Made by a program: the position numbers and the translations under genes. Shown in pieces: positions 12,397-25,288 of a stretch of DNA of 64,000 bases. Source of the stretch: Henricia sp. BOLD:AAB3569 (Eukaryota > Echinodermata > Asteroidea > Spinulosida > Echinasteridae); NCBI GenBank assembly GCA_037783545.1, contig JBBELK010001109.1, positions 1 to 64,000 on the forward strand, written 5' to 3'. Position 1 is the stretch's first letter. Each line of letters begins with the position of its first letter. The notes beneath the pieces are model-generated. The model worked only from the letters and a program-made list of their open reading frames with translations. It made no database searches and was not told the DNA's origin.

Positions 12397-15300
12397 GATT
12401 GTGACGGGAATTAGGTCAAAGTGTGTCCCAAATGCCGGCAAATTTGGAAATCAAGAAATTTTCCAACCAACTTCAAATTTTGCATGCTCCAAACTGTATA
12501 TATTCCGCACTTGTCATGCAAAATTGACAGATTTTCGCTGCGAAATGACGGAGAAATTTCAGTGTTTAGGGAAAGCGGAGCTCGGCTACGTGGTTATTCC
12601 CCTAACCGTGGCTGTTGGGACACCCTGCGCTGCGCTTGTGTACATTTGTACGGCCGTTGACTCACCCCCAGATTGTGACGGGAATTAGGTCAAAGTGTGT
12701 CCCAAATGCCGGCAAATTTGGAAATCAAGGAATTTTCCAACCAACTTCAAATTTTGCATGCTCCAAACTGAATATATTCCACACTTGTCATGCAAAATTG
12801 ACAGATTTTCGCTGGGAAATGACGGAGAAATTTCAGAGTTCAGGGAAAGCGGAGCTCGGCTACGTGGTTATTCCCCTAACCGTGGCTGTTGGGACACCCT
12901 GCGCTGCGCTTGTGTACATTTGTACGGCCGTTGACTCACCCCAGATTGTGACGGGAATTAGGTCAAAGTGTGTCCCAAATGCCGGCAAATTTGGAAATCA
13001 AGGAATTTTTCAACCAACTTCAAATTTTGCATGCTCCAAACTGTATATATTCCGCACTTGTCATGCAAAATTGACAGATTTTCGCTGGGAAATGACGGAT
13101 AAATTTCAGAGTTTAGGGAAAGCGGAGCTCGGCTACGTGGTTATTCCCCTAACCGTGGCTGTTGGGACACCCTGCGCTGCGCTGGTGTACATTTGTACGG
13201 CCGTTGACTCACCCCATATTGTGACGGGAATTAGGTCAAAGTGTGTCCCAAATGCCGGCAAATTTGGAAATCAAGGAATTTTCCAACCAACTTCAAATTT
13301 TGCATGCTCCAAACTGTATATATTCCGCACTTGTCATGCAAAATTGACAGATTTTCGCTGGGAAATGACGGATAAATTTCAGAGTTTAGGGAAAGCGGAG
13401 CTCGGCTACGTGGTTATTCCCCTAACCGTGGCTGTTGGGACACCCTGCGCTGCGCTTGTGTACATTTGTACGGCCGTTGACTCACCCCAGATTGTGACGG
13501 GAATTAGGTCAAAGTGTGTCCCAAATGCCGGCAAATTTGGAAATCAAGGAATTTTCCCAACCAACTTCAAATTTTGCATGCTCCAAACTGTATATATTCC
13601 GCACTTGTCATGCAAAATTGACAGATTTTCGCTGGGAAATGACGGATAAATTTCAGAGTTTAGGGAAAGCGGAGCTCGGCTACGTGGTTATTCCCCTAAC
13701 CGTGGCTGTTGGGACACCCTGCGCTGCGCTGGTGTACATTTGTACGGCCGTTGACTCACCCCATATTGTGACGGGAATTAGGTCAAAGTGTGTCCCAAAT
13801 GCCGGCAAATTTGGAAATCAAGGAATTTTCCAACCAACTTCAAATTTTGCATGCTCCAAACTGTATATATTCCGCACTTGTCATGCAAAATTGACAGATT
13901 TTCGCTGGGAAATGACGGAGAAATTTCAGAGTTTAGGGAAAGCGGAGCTCGGCTACGTGGTTATTCCCCTAACCGTGGCTGTTGGGACACCCTGCGCATG
14001 CGCTGGTGTACATTTGTACGGCCGTTGACTCACCCCAGATTGTGACGGGAATTAGGTCAAAGTGTGTCCCAAATCCGGCAAATTTGGAAATCAAGGAATT
14101 TTCCAACCAATTTCAAATTGTGCATGCTCCAAACTGTATATATTCCGCACTTGTCATGCAAAATTGACAGAATTTCGCTGGGAAATGACGGAGAAATTTC
14201 AGAGTTTAGGGAAAGCGGAGCTCGGCTACGTGGTTATTCCCCTAACCGTGGCTGTTGGGACACCCTGCGCTGCGCTGGTGTACATTTGTACGGCCGTTGA
14301 CTCACCCCAGATTGTGACGGGAATTAGGTCAAAGTGTGTCCCAAATGCCGGCAAATTTGGAAATCAAGGAATTTTCCAACCAACTTCAAATTTTGCATGC
14401 TCCAAACTGTATATATTCCGCACTTGTCATGCAAAATTGACAGATTTTCGCTGGGAAATGACGGAGAAATTTCAGAGTTTAGGGAAAGCGGAGCTCGGCT
14501 ACGTGGTTTTTTTCCCCTAACCGTGGCTGTTGGGACACCCTGCGCTGCGCATGCGCTGGTGTACATTTGTACGGCCGTTGACTCACCCCAGATTGTGACG
14601 GGAATTAGGTCAAAGTGTGTCCCAAATGCCGGCAAATTTGGAAATCAAGGAATTTTCCAACCAACTTCAAATTTTGCATGCTCCAAACTGTATATATTCC
14701 GCACTTTGTCATGCAAAATTGACAGATTTTCGCTGGGAAATGACGGAGAAATTTCAGAGTTCAGGGAAAGCGGAGCTCGGCTACGTGGTTATTCCCCTAA
14801 CCGTGGCTGTTGGGACACCCTGCGCTGCGCTTGTGTACATTTGTACGGCCGTTGACTCACCCCAGATTGTGACGGGAATTAGGTCAAAGTGTGTCCCAAA
14901 TGCCGGCAAATTTGGAAATCAAGGAATTTTCCAACCAACTTCAAATTTTGCATGCTCCAAACTGTATATATTCCGCACTTGTCATGCAAAATTGACAGAT
15001 TTTCGCTGGGAAATGACGGATAAATTTCAGAGTTTAGGGAAAGCGGAGCTCGGCTACGTGGTTATTCCCCTAACCGTGGCTGTTGGGACACCCTGCGCTG
15101 CGCTGGTGTACATTTGTACGGCCGTTGACTCACCCCAGATTGTGACGGGAATTAGGTCAAAGTGTGTCCCAAATGCCGGCAAATTTGGAAATCAAGGAAT
15201 TTTCCAACCAACTTCAAATTTTGCATGCTCCAAACTGTATATATTCCGCACTTGTCATGCAAAATTGACAGATTTTCGCTGGGAAATGACGGAGCAATTT

Positions 15301-17322
15301 CAGAGTTTAGGGAAAGCGGAGCTCGGCTACGTGGTTATTCCCCTAACCGTGGCTGTTGGGACACCCTGCGCTGCGCTGGTGTACATTTGTACGGCCGTTG
15401 ACTCACCCCAGATTGTGACGGGAATTAGGTCAAAGTGTGTCCCAAATGCCGGCAAATTTGGAAATCAAGGAATTTTCCAACCAACTTCAAATTTTGCATG
15501 CTCCAAACTGTATATATTCCGCACTTGTCATGCAAAATTGACAGATTTTCGCTGGGAAATGACGGATAAATTTTAGAGTTTAGGGAAAGCGGAGCTCGGC
15601 TACGTGGTTATTCCCCTAACCGTGGCTGTTGGGACACCCTGCGCTGCGCTGGTGTACATTTGTACGGCCGTTGACTCACCCCATATTGTGACGGGAATTA
15701 GGTCAAAGTGTGTCCCAAATGCCGGCAAATTTGGAAATCAAGGAATTTTCCAACCAACTTCAAATTTTGCATGCTCCAAACTGTATATATTCCGCACTTG
15801 TCATGCAAAATTGACAGATTTTCGCTGGGAAATGACGGAGAAATTTCAGAGTTTAGGGAAAGCGGAGCTCGGCTACGTGGTTATTCCCCTAACCGTGGCT
15901 GTTGGGACACCCTGGCGCATGCGCTGGTGTACATTTGTACGGCCGTTGACTCACCCCAGATTGTGACGGGAATTAGGTCAAAGTGTGTCCCAAATGCCGG
16001 CAAATTTGGAAATCAAGGAATTTTCCAACCAATTTCAAATTGTGCATGCTCCAAACTGTATATATTCCGCACTTGTCATGCAAAATTGACAGAATTTCGC
16101 TGGGAAATGACGGAGAAATTTCAGAGTTTAGGGAAAGCGGAGCTCGGCTACGTGGTTATTCCCCTAACCGTGGCTGTTGGACACCCTGCGCTGCGCTGGT
16201 GTACATTTGTACGGCCGTTGACTCACCCCAGATTGTGACGGGAATTAGGTCAAAGTGTGTCCCAAATGCCGGCAAATTTGGAATCAAGGAATTTTCCAAC
16301 CAACTTCAAATTTTGCATGCTCCAAACTGTATATATTCCGCACTTGTCATGCAAAATTGACAGATTTTCGCTGGGAAATGACGGAGAAATTTCAGAGTTT
16401 AGGGAAAGCGGAGCTCGGCTACGTGGTTATTCCCCTAACCGTGGCTGTTGGGACACCCTGCGCTGCGCTTGTGTACATTTGTACGGCCGTTGACTCACCC
16501 CAGATTGTGACGGGAATTAGGTCAAAGTGTGTCCCAAATGCCGGCAAATTTGGAAATCAAGGAATTTTCCAACCAACTTCAAATTTTGCATGCTCCAAAC
16601 TGTATATATTCCGCACTTGTCATGCAAAATTGACAGATTTTCGCTGGGAAATGACGGATAAATTTCAGAGTTTAGGGAAAGCGGAGCTTGGCTACGTGGT
16701 TATTCCCCTAACCGTGGCTGTTGGGACACCCTGCGCTGCGCTGGTGTACATTTGTACGGCCGTTGACTCACCCCATATTGTGACGGGAATTAGGTCAAAG
16801 TGTGTCCCAAATGCCGGCAAATTTGGAAATCAAGGAATTTTCCAACCAACTTCAAATTTTGCATGCTCCAAACTGTATATATTCCGCACTTGTCATGCAA
16901 AATTGACAGATTTTCGCTGGAAATGACGGAGAAATTTCAGAGTTTAGGGAAAGCGGAGCTCGGCTACGTGTTTATTCCCCTAACCGTGGCTGTTGGGACA
17001 CCCTGCGCATGCGCTGGTGTACATTTGTACGGCCGTTGACTCACCCCAGATTGTGACGGGAATTAGGTCAAAGTGTGTCCCAAATGCCGGCAAATTTGGA
17101 AATCAAGGAATTTTCCAACCAATTTCAAATTGTGCATGCTCCAAACTGTATATATTCCGCACTTGTCATGCAAAATTGACAGAATTTCGCTGGGAAATGA
17201 CGGAGAAATTTCAGAGTTTAGGGAAAGCGGAGCTCGGCTACGTGGTTATTCCCCTAACCGTGGCTGTTGGGACACCCTGCGCTGCGCTGGGTGTACATTT
17301 GTACGGCCGTTGACTCACCCCA
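12397..17322 (+). repeat. Family A units 46-63, mixed higher-order organisation
   Basis: Unit starts: 12397, 12671, 12944, 13217, 13490, 13764, 14038, 14310, 14591, 14865, 15138, 15411, 15684, 15959, 16231, 16503, 16776, 17049. Units alternate between gataaatttc types and types starting tattgtgac. Those at 14038, 15959 and 17049 have the atttcaaattgtgc core with gacagaattt. The series from 14310 to 16230 (seven units) resembles a shortened copy of the 10-monomer order that follows at 17323. No gene is present. Confidence 0.93.
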
Positions 17323-20080
17323 GATTGTGACGGGAATTAGGTCAAAGTGTGTCCCAAATGCCGGCAAATTTGGAAATCAAGGAATTTTCCAACCAACTTC
17401 AAATTTTGCATGCTCCAAACTGTATATATTCCGCACTTGTCATGCAAAATTGACAGATTTTCGCTGGGAAATGACGGAGAAATTTCAGAGTTTAGGGAAA
17501 GCGGAGCTCGGCTACGTGGTTTTTTCCCCTAACCGTGGCTGTTGGGACACCCTGCGCTGCGCATGCGCTGTGTACATTTGTACGGCCGTTGACTCACCCC
17601 AGATTGTGACGGAATTAGGTCAAAGTGGATTGTGACGGGAATTAGGTCAAAGTGTGTCCCAAATGCCGGCAAATTTGGAAATCAAGGAATTTTCCAACCA
17701 ACTTCAAATTTTGCATGCTCCAAACTGTATATATTCCGCACTTGTCATGCAAAATTGACAGATTTTCGCTGGGAAATGACGGAGAAATTCAGAGTTCAGG
17801 GAAAGCGGAGCTCGGCTACGTGGTTATTCCCCTAACCGTGGCTGTTGGGACACCCTGCGCTGCGCTTGTGTACATTTGTACGGCCGTTGACTCACCCCAG
17901 ATTGTGACGGGAATTAGGTCAAAGTGTGTCCCAAATGCCGGCAAATTTGGAAATCAAGGAATTTTCCAACCAACTTCAAATTTTGCATGCTCCAAACTGT
18001 ATATATTCCGCACTTGTCATGCAAAATTGACAGATTTTCGCTGGGAAATGACGGAGAAATTTCAGAGTTCAGGGAAAGCGGAGCTCGGCTACGTGGTTAT
18101 TCCCCTAACCGTGGCTGTTGGGACACCCTGCGCTGCGCTTGTGTACATTTGTACGGCCGTTGACTCACCCCAGATTGTGACGGGAATTAGGTCAAAGTGT
18201 GTCCCAAATGCCGGCAAATTTGGAAATCAAGGAATTTTCCAACCAACTTCAATTTTGCATGCTCCAAACTGTATATATTCCGCACTTGTCATGCAAAATT
18301 GACAGATTTTCGCTGGGAAATGACGGATAAATTTCAGAGTTTAGGGAAAGCGGAGCTCGGCTACGTGGTTATTCCCTAACCGTGGCTGTTGGGACACCTG
18401 CGCTGCGCTGGTGTACATTTGTACGGCCGTTGACTCACCCCAGATTGTGACGGGAATTAGGTCAAAGTGTGTCCCAAATGCCGGCAAATTTGGAAATCAA
18501 GGAATTTTCCAACCAACTTCAAATGTTGCATGCTCCAAACTGTATATATTCCGCACTTGTCATGCAAAATTGACAGATTTTCGCTGGGAAATGACGGAGC
18601 AATTTCAGAGTTTAGGGAAAGCGGAGCTCGGCTACGTGGTTATTCCCCTAACCGTGGCTGTTGGGACACCCTGCGCTGCGCTGGTGTACATTTGTACGGC
18701 CGTTGACTCACCCCAGATTGTGACGGGAATTAGGTCAAAGTGTGTCCCAAATGCCGGCAAATTTGGAAATCAAGGAATTTTCCAACCAACTTCAAATTTT
18801 GCATGCTCCAAACTGTATATATTCCACACTTGTCATGCAAAATTGACAGATTTTCGCTGGGAAATGACGGAGAAATTTCAGAGTTCAGGGAAAGCGGAGC
18901 TCGGCTACGTGGTTATTCCCCTAACCGTGGCTGTTGGGATACCTGCGCTGCGCTTGTGTACATTTGTACGGCCGTTGACTCACCCCAGATTGTGACGGGA
19001 ATTAGGTCAAAGTGTGTCCCAAATGCGGCAAATTTGGAAATCAGGGAATTTTCCAACCAACTTCAAATTTTGCATGCTCCAAACTGTATATATTCCGCAC
19101 TTGTCATGCAAAATTGACAGATTTTCGCTGGGAAATGACGGATAAATTTCAGAGTTTAGGGAAAGCGGAGCTCGGCTACGTGGTTATTCCCCTAACCGTG
19201 GCTGTTGGGACACCCTGCGCTGCGCTGGTGTACATTTGTACGGCCGTTGACTCACCCCATATTGTGACGGGAATTAGGTCAAAGTGTGTCCCAAATGCCG
19301 GCAAATTTGGAAATCAAGGAATTTTCCAACCAACTTCAAATTTTGCATGCTCCAAACTGTATATATTCCGCACTTGTCATGCAAAATTGACAGATTTTCG
19401 CTGGGAAATGACGGAGAAATTTCAGAGTTTAGGGAAAGCGGAGCTCGGCTACGTGGTTATTCCCCTAACCGTGGCTGTTGGGACACCCTGCGCATGCGCT
19501 GGTGTACATTTGTACGGCCGTTGACTCACCCCATATTGTGACGGGAATTAGGTCAAAGTGTGTCCCAAATGCCGGCAAATTTGGAAATCAAGGAATTTTC
19601 CAACCAACTTCAAATTTTGCATGCTCCAAACTGTATATATTCCGCACTTGTCATGCAAAATTGACAGATTTTCGCTGGGAAATGACGGAGAAATTTCAGA
19701 GTTTAGGGAAAGCGGAGCTCGGCTACGTGTTTATTCCCCTAACCGTGGCTGTTGGGACACCCTGCGCATGCGCTGGTGTACATTTGTACGGCCGTTGACT
19801 CACCCCAGATTGTGACGGGAATTAGGTCAAAGTGTGTCCCAAATGCCGGCAAATTTGGAAATCAAGGAATTTTCCAACCAATTTCAAATTGTGCATGCTC
19901 CAAACTGTATATATTCCGCACTTGTCATGCAAAATTGACAGAATTTCGCTGGGAAATGACGGAGAAATTTCAGAGTTTAGGGAAAGCGGAGCTCGGCTAC
20001 GTGGTTATTCCCCTAACCGTGGCTGTTGGGACACCCTGCGCTGCGCTGGTGTACATTTGTACGGCCGTTGACTCACCCCA
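17323..20080 (+). repeat. Family A higher-order repeat, copy with 10 monomers
   Basis: Unit starts: 17323, 17602 (with a 26-bp head duplication, main unit from 17628), 17900, 18173, 18443, 18716, 18988, 19260, 19534, 19808. Order of types: T-run plus long tail; ttcaggg; ttcaggg; gataaatttc; gagcaatttc; tccacac with ttcaggg and gggatac; gataaatttc; tattgtgac start with short gcgcatgcgct tail; the same again with gtgtttattc; then atttcaaattgtgc core with gacagaattt. The same order recurs immediately downstream, which shows that this is a multi-monomer unit and not random variation. Confidence 0.9.
17602..17654 (+). repeat. 26-bp tandem duplication of a monomer head
   Basis: The first 26 bases of a family A monomer (17602-17627) are followed at 17628 by a fresh copy of the same head, which then continues as a normal unit. 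The two copies differ by one g in the cggg/cgg run. The event looks like a small tandem duplication or the stump of a monomer whose remaining bases were lost by exchange at the gtg shared by both edges. Confidence 0.93.
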
Positions 20081-22536
20081 GATTGTGACGGGAATTAGGT
20101 CAAAGTGTGTCCCAAATGCCGGCAAATTTGGAAATCAAGGAATTTTCCAACCAACTTCAAATTTTGCATGCTCCAAACTGTATATATTCCGCACTTGTCA
20201 TGCAAAATTGACAGATTTTCGCTGGGAAATGACGGAGAAATTTCAGAGTTTAGGGAAAGCGAGCTCGGCTACGTGGTTTTTTCCCCTAACCGTGGCTGTT
20301 GGGACACCCTGCGCTGCGCATGCGCTGGTGTACATTTGTACGGCCGTTGACTCACCCCAGATTGTGACGGGATTAGGTCAAAGTGTGTCCCAAATGCCGG
20401 CAAATTTGGAAATCAAGGAATTTCCAACCAACTTGCAAATTTTGCATGCTCCAAACTGTATATATTCCGCACTTGTCATGCAAAATTGACAGATTTTCGC
20501 TGGGAAATGACGGAGAAATTTCAGAGTTCAGGGAAAGCGGAGCTCGGCTACGTGGTTATTCCCCTAACCGTGGCTGTTGGGACACCCTGCGCTGCGCTTG
20601 TGTACATTTGTACGGCCGTTGACTCACCCAGATTGTGACGGGAATTAGGTCAAAGTGTGTCCCAAATGCCGAGCAAATTTGGAAATCAAGGAATTTCCAA
20701 CCAACTTCAAATTTTGCATGCTCCAAACTGTATATATTCCGCACTTGTCATGCAAAATTGACAGATTTTCGCTGGGAAATGACGGAGAAATTTCAGAGTT
20801 CAGGAAAGCGGAGCTCGGCTACGTGGTTATTCCCCTAACCGTGGCTGTTGGGACACCCTGCGCTGCGCTTGTGTACATTTGTACGGCCGTTGACTCACCC
20901 CAGATTGTGACGGGAATTAGGTCAAAGTGTGTCCCAAATGCCGGCAAATTTGGAAATCAAGGAATTTTCCAACCAACTTCAAATTTTGCATGCTCCAAAC
21001 TGTATATATTCCGCACTTGTCATGCAAATTGACAGATTTTCGCTGGGAAATGACGGATAAATTTCAGAGTTTAGGGAAAGCGGAGCTCGGCTACGTGGTT
21101 ATTCCCCTAACCGTGGCTGTTGGGACACCCTGCGCTGCGCTGGTGTACATTTGTACGGCCGTTGACTCACCCAGATTGTGACGGGAATTAGGTCAAAGTG
21201 TGTCCCAAATGCCGGCAAATTTGGAAATCAAGGAATTTTCCAACAACTTCAAATTTTGCATGCTCCAAACTGTATATATTCCGCACTTGTCATGCAAAAT
21301 TGACAGATTTTCGCTGGGAAATGACGGAGCAATTTCAGAGTTTAGGGAAAGCGGAGCTCGGCTACGTGGTTATTCCCCTAACCGTGGCTGTTGGGACACC
21401 CTGCGCTGCGCTGGTGTACATTTGTACGGCCGTTGACTCACCCCAGATTGTGACGGGAATTAGGTCAAAGTGTGTCCCAAATGCCGGCAAATTTGGAAAT
21501 CAAGGAATTTTCCAACCAACTTCAAATTTTGCATGCTCCAAACTGTATATATTCCACACTTGTCATGCAAAATTGACAGATTTTCGCTGGGAAATGACGG
21601 AGAAATTTCAGAGTTCAGGGAAAGCGGAGCTCGGCTACGTGGTTATTCCCTAACCGTGGCTGTTGGGATACCCTGCGCTGCGCTTGTTGTACATTTGTAC
21701 GGCCGTTGACTCACCCCAGATTGTGACGGGAATTAGGTCAAAGTGTGTCCCAAATGCCGGCAAATTTGGAAATCAGGAATTTTCCAACCAACTTCAAATT
21801 TTGCATGCTCCAAACTGTATATATTCCGCACTTGTCATGCAAAATTGACAGATTTTCGCTGGGAAATGACGGATAAATTTCAGAGTTTAGGGAAAGCGGA
21901 GCTCGGCTACGTGGTTATTCCCCTAACCGTGGCTGTTGGACACCCTGCGCTGCGCTGGTGTACATTTGTACGGCCGTTGACTCACCCCATATTGTGACGG
22001 GAATTAGGTCAAAGTGTGTCCCAAATGCCGGCAAATTTGGAAATCAAGGAATTTTCCAACCAACTTCAAATTTTGCATGCTCCAAACTGTATATATTCCG
22101 CACTTGTCATGCAAAATTGACAGATTTTCGCTGGGAAATGACGGAGAAATTTCAGAGTTTAGGGAAAGCGGAGCTCGGCTACGTGGTTATTCCCCTAACC
22201 GTGGCTGTTGGGACACCCTGCGCATGCGCTGGTGTACATTTGTACGGCCGTTGACTCACCCCAGATTGTGACGGGAATTAGGTCAAAGTGTGTCCCAAAT
22301 GCCGGCAAATTTGGAAATCAAGGAATTTTCCAACCAATTTCAAATTGTGCATGCTCCAAACTGTATATATTCCGCACTTGTCATGCAAAATTGACAGAAT
22401 TTCGCTGGGAAATTACGGAGAAATTTCAGAGTTTAGGGAAAGCGGAGCTCGGCTACGTGGTTATTCCCCTAACCGTGGCTGTTGGGACACCCTGCGCTGC
22501 GCTGGTGTACATTTGTACGGCCGTTGACTCACCCCA
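20081..22536 (+). repeat. Family A higher-order repeat, copy with 9 monomers
   Basis: Unit starts: 20081, 20360, 20631, 20903, 21174, 21446, 21719, 21990, 22264. The order matches the preceding copy, except that only one of the two tattgtgac/short-tail units is present. The private gggatac variant in the tccacac unit is shared at 18.94 kb and 21.66 kb, which confirms the pairing. This copy has more one-base deletions (aatttcc for attttcc, ttccctaacc, catgcaaattg) than its neighbours. Confidence 0.88.
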
Positions 22537-23910
22537 GATTGTGACGGGAATTAGGTCAAAGTGTGTCCCAAATGCCGGCAAATTTGGAAATCAAGGAATT
22601 TTCCAACCAACTTCAAATTTTGCATGCTCCAAACTGTATATATTCCGCACTTGTCATGCAAAATTGACAGATTTTCGCTGGGAAATGACGGAGTAATTTC
22701 AGAGTTTAGGGAAAGCGGAGCTCGGCTACGTGGTTTTTTCCCCTAACCGTGGCTGTTGGGACACCCTGCGCTGCGCATGCGCTGGTGTACATTTGTACGG
22801 CCGTTGACTCACCCCAGATTGTGACGGGAATTAGGTCAAAGTGTGTCCCAAATGCCGGCAAATTTGGAAATCAAGGAATTTTCCAACCAACTTCAAATTT
22901 TGCATGCTCCAAACTGTATATATTCCGCACTTGTCATGCAAAATTGACAGATTTTCGCTGGGAAATGACGGAGAAATTTCAGAGTTCAGGGAAAGCGGAG
23001 CTCGGCTACGTGGTTATTCCCCTAACCGTGGCTGTTGGGACACCCTGCGCTGCGCTTGTGTACATTTGTACGGCCGTTGACTCACCCCAGATTGTGACGG
23101 GAATTAGGTCAAAGTGTGTCCCAAATGCCGGCAAATTTGGAAATCAAGGAATTTTCCAACCAACTTCAAATTTTGCATGCTCCAAACTGTATATATTCCG
23201 CACTTGTCATGCAAAATTGACAGATTTTCGCTGGGAAATGACGGATAAATTTCAGAGTTTAGGGAAAGCGGAGCTCGGCTACGTGGTTATTCCCCTAACC
23301 GTGGCTGTTGGGACACCCTGCGCTGCGCTGGTGTACATTTGTACGGCCGTTGACTCACCCCATATTGTGACGGGAATTAGGTCAAAGTGTGTCCCAAATG
23401 CCGGCAAATTTGGAAATCAAGGAATTTTCCAACCAACTTCAAATTTTGCATGCTCCAAACTGTATATATTCCGCACTTGTCATGCAAAATTGACAGATTT
23501 TCGCTGGGAAATGACGGAGAAATTTCAGAGTTTAGGGAAAGCGGAGCTCGGCTACGTGGTTATTCCCCTAACCGTGGCTGTTGGGGACACCCTGCGCATG
23601 CGCTGGTGTACATTTGTACGGCCGTTGACTCACCCCAGATTGTGACGGGAATTAGGTCAAAGTGTGTCCCAAATGCCGGCAAATTTGGAAATCAAGGAAT
23701 TTTCCAACCAATTTCAAATTGTGCATGCTCCAAACTGTATATATTCCGCACTTGTCATGCAAAATTGACAGAATTTCGCTGGGAAATTACGGAGAAATTT
23801 CAGAGTTTAGGGAAAGCGGAGCTCGGCTACGTGGTTATTCCCCTAACCGTGGCTGTTGGGACACCCTGCGCTGCGCTGGTGTACATTTGTACGGCCGTTG
23901 ACTCACCCCA
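22537..23910 (+). repeat. Family A higher-order repeat, truncated copy with 5 monomers
   Basis: Unit starts: 22537, 22817, 23090, 23363, 23638. Types: T-run with gagtaatttc; ttcaggg; gataaatttc; tattgtgac start with short tail; atttcaaattgtgc core. Relative to the 9-monomer copy the second ttcaggg, the gagcaatttc, the tccacac and one gataaatttc units are missing. The aattacgg variant at 22264 recurs at 23638 (1374 bp apart), and gagtaatttc at 22537 recurs at 23911, so a 5-monomer step was also copied recently. Confidence 0.88.
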
Positions 23911-24463
23911 GATTGTGACGGGAATTAGGTCAAAGTGTGTCCCAAATGCCGGCAAATTTGGAAATCAAGGAATTTTCCAACCAACTTCAAATTTTGCATG
24001 CTCCAAACTGTATATATTCCGCACTTGTCATGCAAAATTGACAGATTTTCGCTGGGAAATGACGGAGTAATTTCAGAGTTTAGGGAAAGCGGAGCTCGGC
24101 TACGTGGTTTTTTTCCCCTAACCGTGGCTGTTGGGACACCCTGCGCTGCGCATGCGCTGGTGTACATTTGTACGGCCGTTGACTCACCCCAGATTGTGAC
24201 GGGAATTAGGTCAAAGTGTGTCCCAAATGCCGGCAAATTTGGAAATCAAGGAATTTTCCACCAACTTCAAATTTTGCATGCTCCAAACTGTATATATTCC
24301 GCACTTGTCATGCAAAATTGACAGATTTTCGCTGGGAAATGACGGAGAAATTTCAGAGTTCAGGGAAAGCGGAGCTCGGCTACGTGGTTATTCCCCTAAC
24401 CGTGGCTGTTGGGACACCCTGCGCTGCGCTTGTGTACATTTGTACGGCCGTTGACTCACCCCA
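23911..24463 (+). repeat. Family A units 88-89
   Basis: Unit starts: 23911 (T-run, gagtaatttc, long tail) and 24192 (ttcaggg, gcttgtg tail). They repeat the first two units of the 5-monomer copy before the order changes to the trimer series. No gene is present. Confidence 0.93.
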
Positions 24464-25288
24464 GATTGTGACGGGAATTAGGTCAAAGTGTGTCCCAAAT
24501 GCCGGCAAATTTGGAAATCAAGGAATTTTCCAACCAACTTCAAATTTTGCATGCTCCAAACTGTATATATTCCGCACTTGTCATGCAAAATTGACAGATT
24601 TTCACTGGAAATGACGGATAAATTTCAGAGTTTAGGGAAAGCGGAGCTCGGCTACGTGGTTATTCCCCTAACCGTGGCTGTTGGGACACCCTGCGCTGCG
24701 CTGGTGTACATTTGTACGGCCGTTGACTCACCCCATATTGTGACGGGAATTAGGTCAAAGTGTGTCCCAAATGCCGGCAAATTTGGAAATCAAGGAATTT
24801 TCCAACCAACTTCAAATTTTGCATGCTCCAAACTGTATATATTCCGCACTTGTCATGGAAAATTGACAGATTTTCGCTGGGAAATGACGGATAAATTTCA
24901 GAGTTTAGGGAAAGCGGAGCTCGGCTACGTGGTTATTCCCCTAACCGTGGCTGTTGGGACACCCTGCGCTGCGCTTGTGTACATTTGTACGGCGTTGACT
25001 CACCCCAGATTGTGACGGGAATTAGGTCAAAGTGTGTCCCAAATGCCGGCAAATTTGGAAATCATGGAATTTTCCAACCAACTTCAAATTTTGAAATTTT
25101 GCATGCTCCAAACTGTATATATTCCGCACTTGTCATGCAAAATTGACAGATTTTCGCTGGGAAATGACGGAGAAATTTCAGAGTTCAGGGAAAGCGGAGC
25201 TCGGCTACGTGGTTATTCCCCTAACCGTGGCTGTTGGGACACCCTGCGCTGCGCTTGTGTACATTTGTACGGCCGTTGACTCACCCCA
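24464..25288 (+). repeat. Trimeric higher-order repeat in family A, copy 1
   Basis: Unit starts: 24464, 24736, 25008. Private markers in order: tttcactgg with gataaatttc; tattgtgac start with gtcatggaaaattg; and caaatcatggaattt-type heads (aatcatggaa). The same three markers recur in order at 25289, 25562 and 25835. The third unit carries an 8-bp duplication at 25086-25101. Confidence 0.9.
25086..25101 (+). repeat. 8-bp tandem duplication (aaattttg) inside one monomer
   Basis: The octamer aaattttg is present twice in direct succession, where every other unit examined has it once. The matching unit in the next trimer copy (25835) lacks it, so it arose after, or was not copied by, the trimer duplication. 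Confidence 0.93.
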
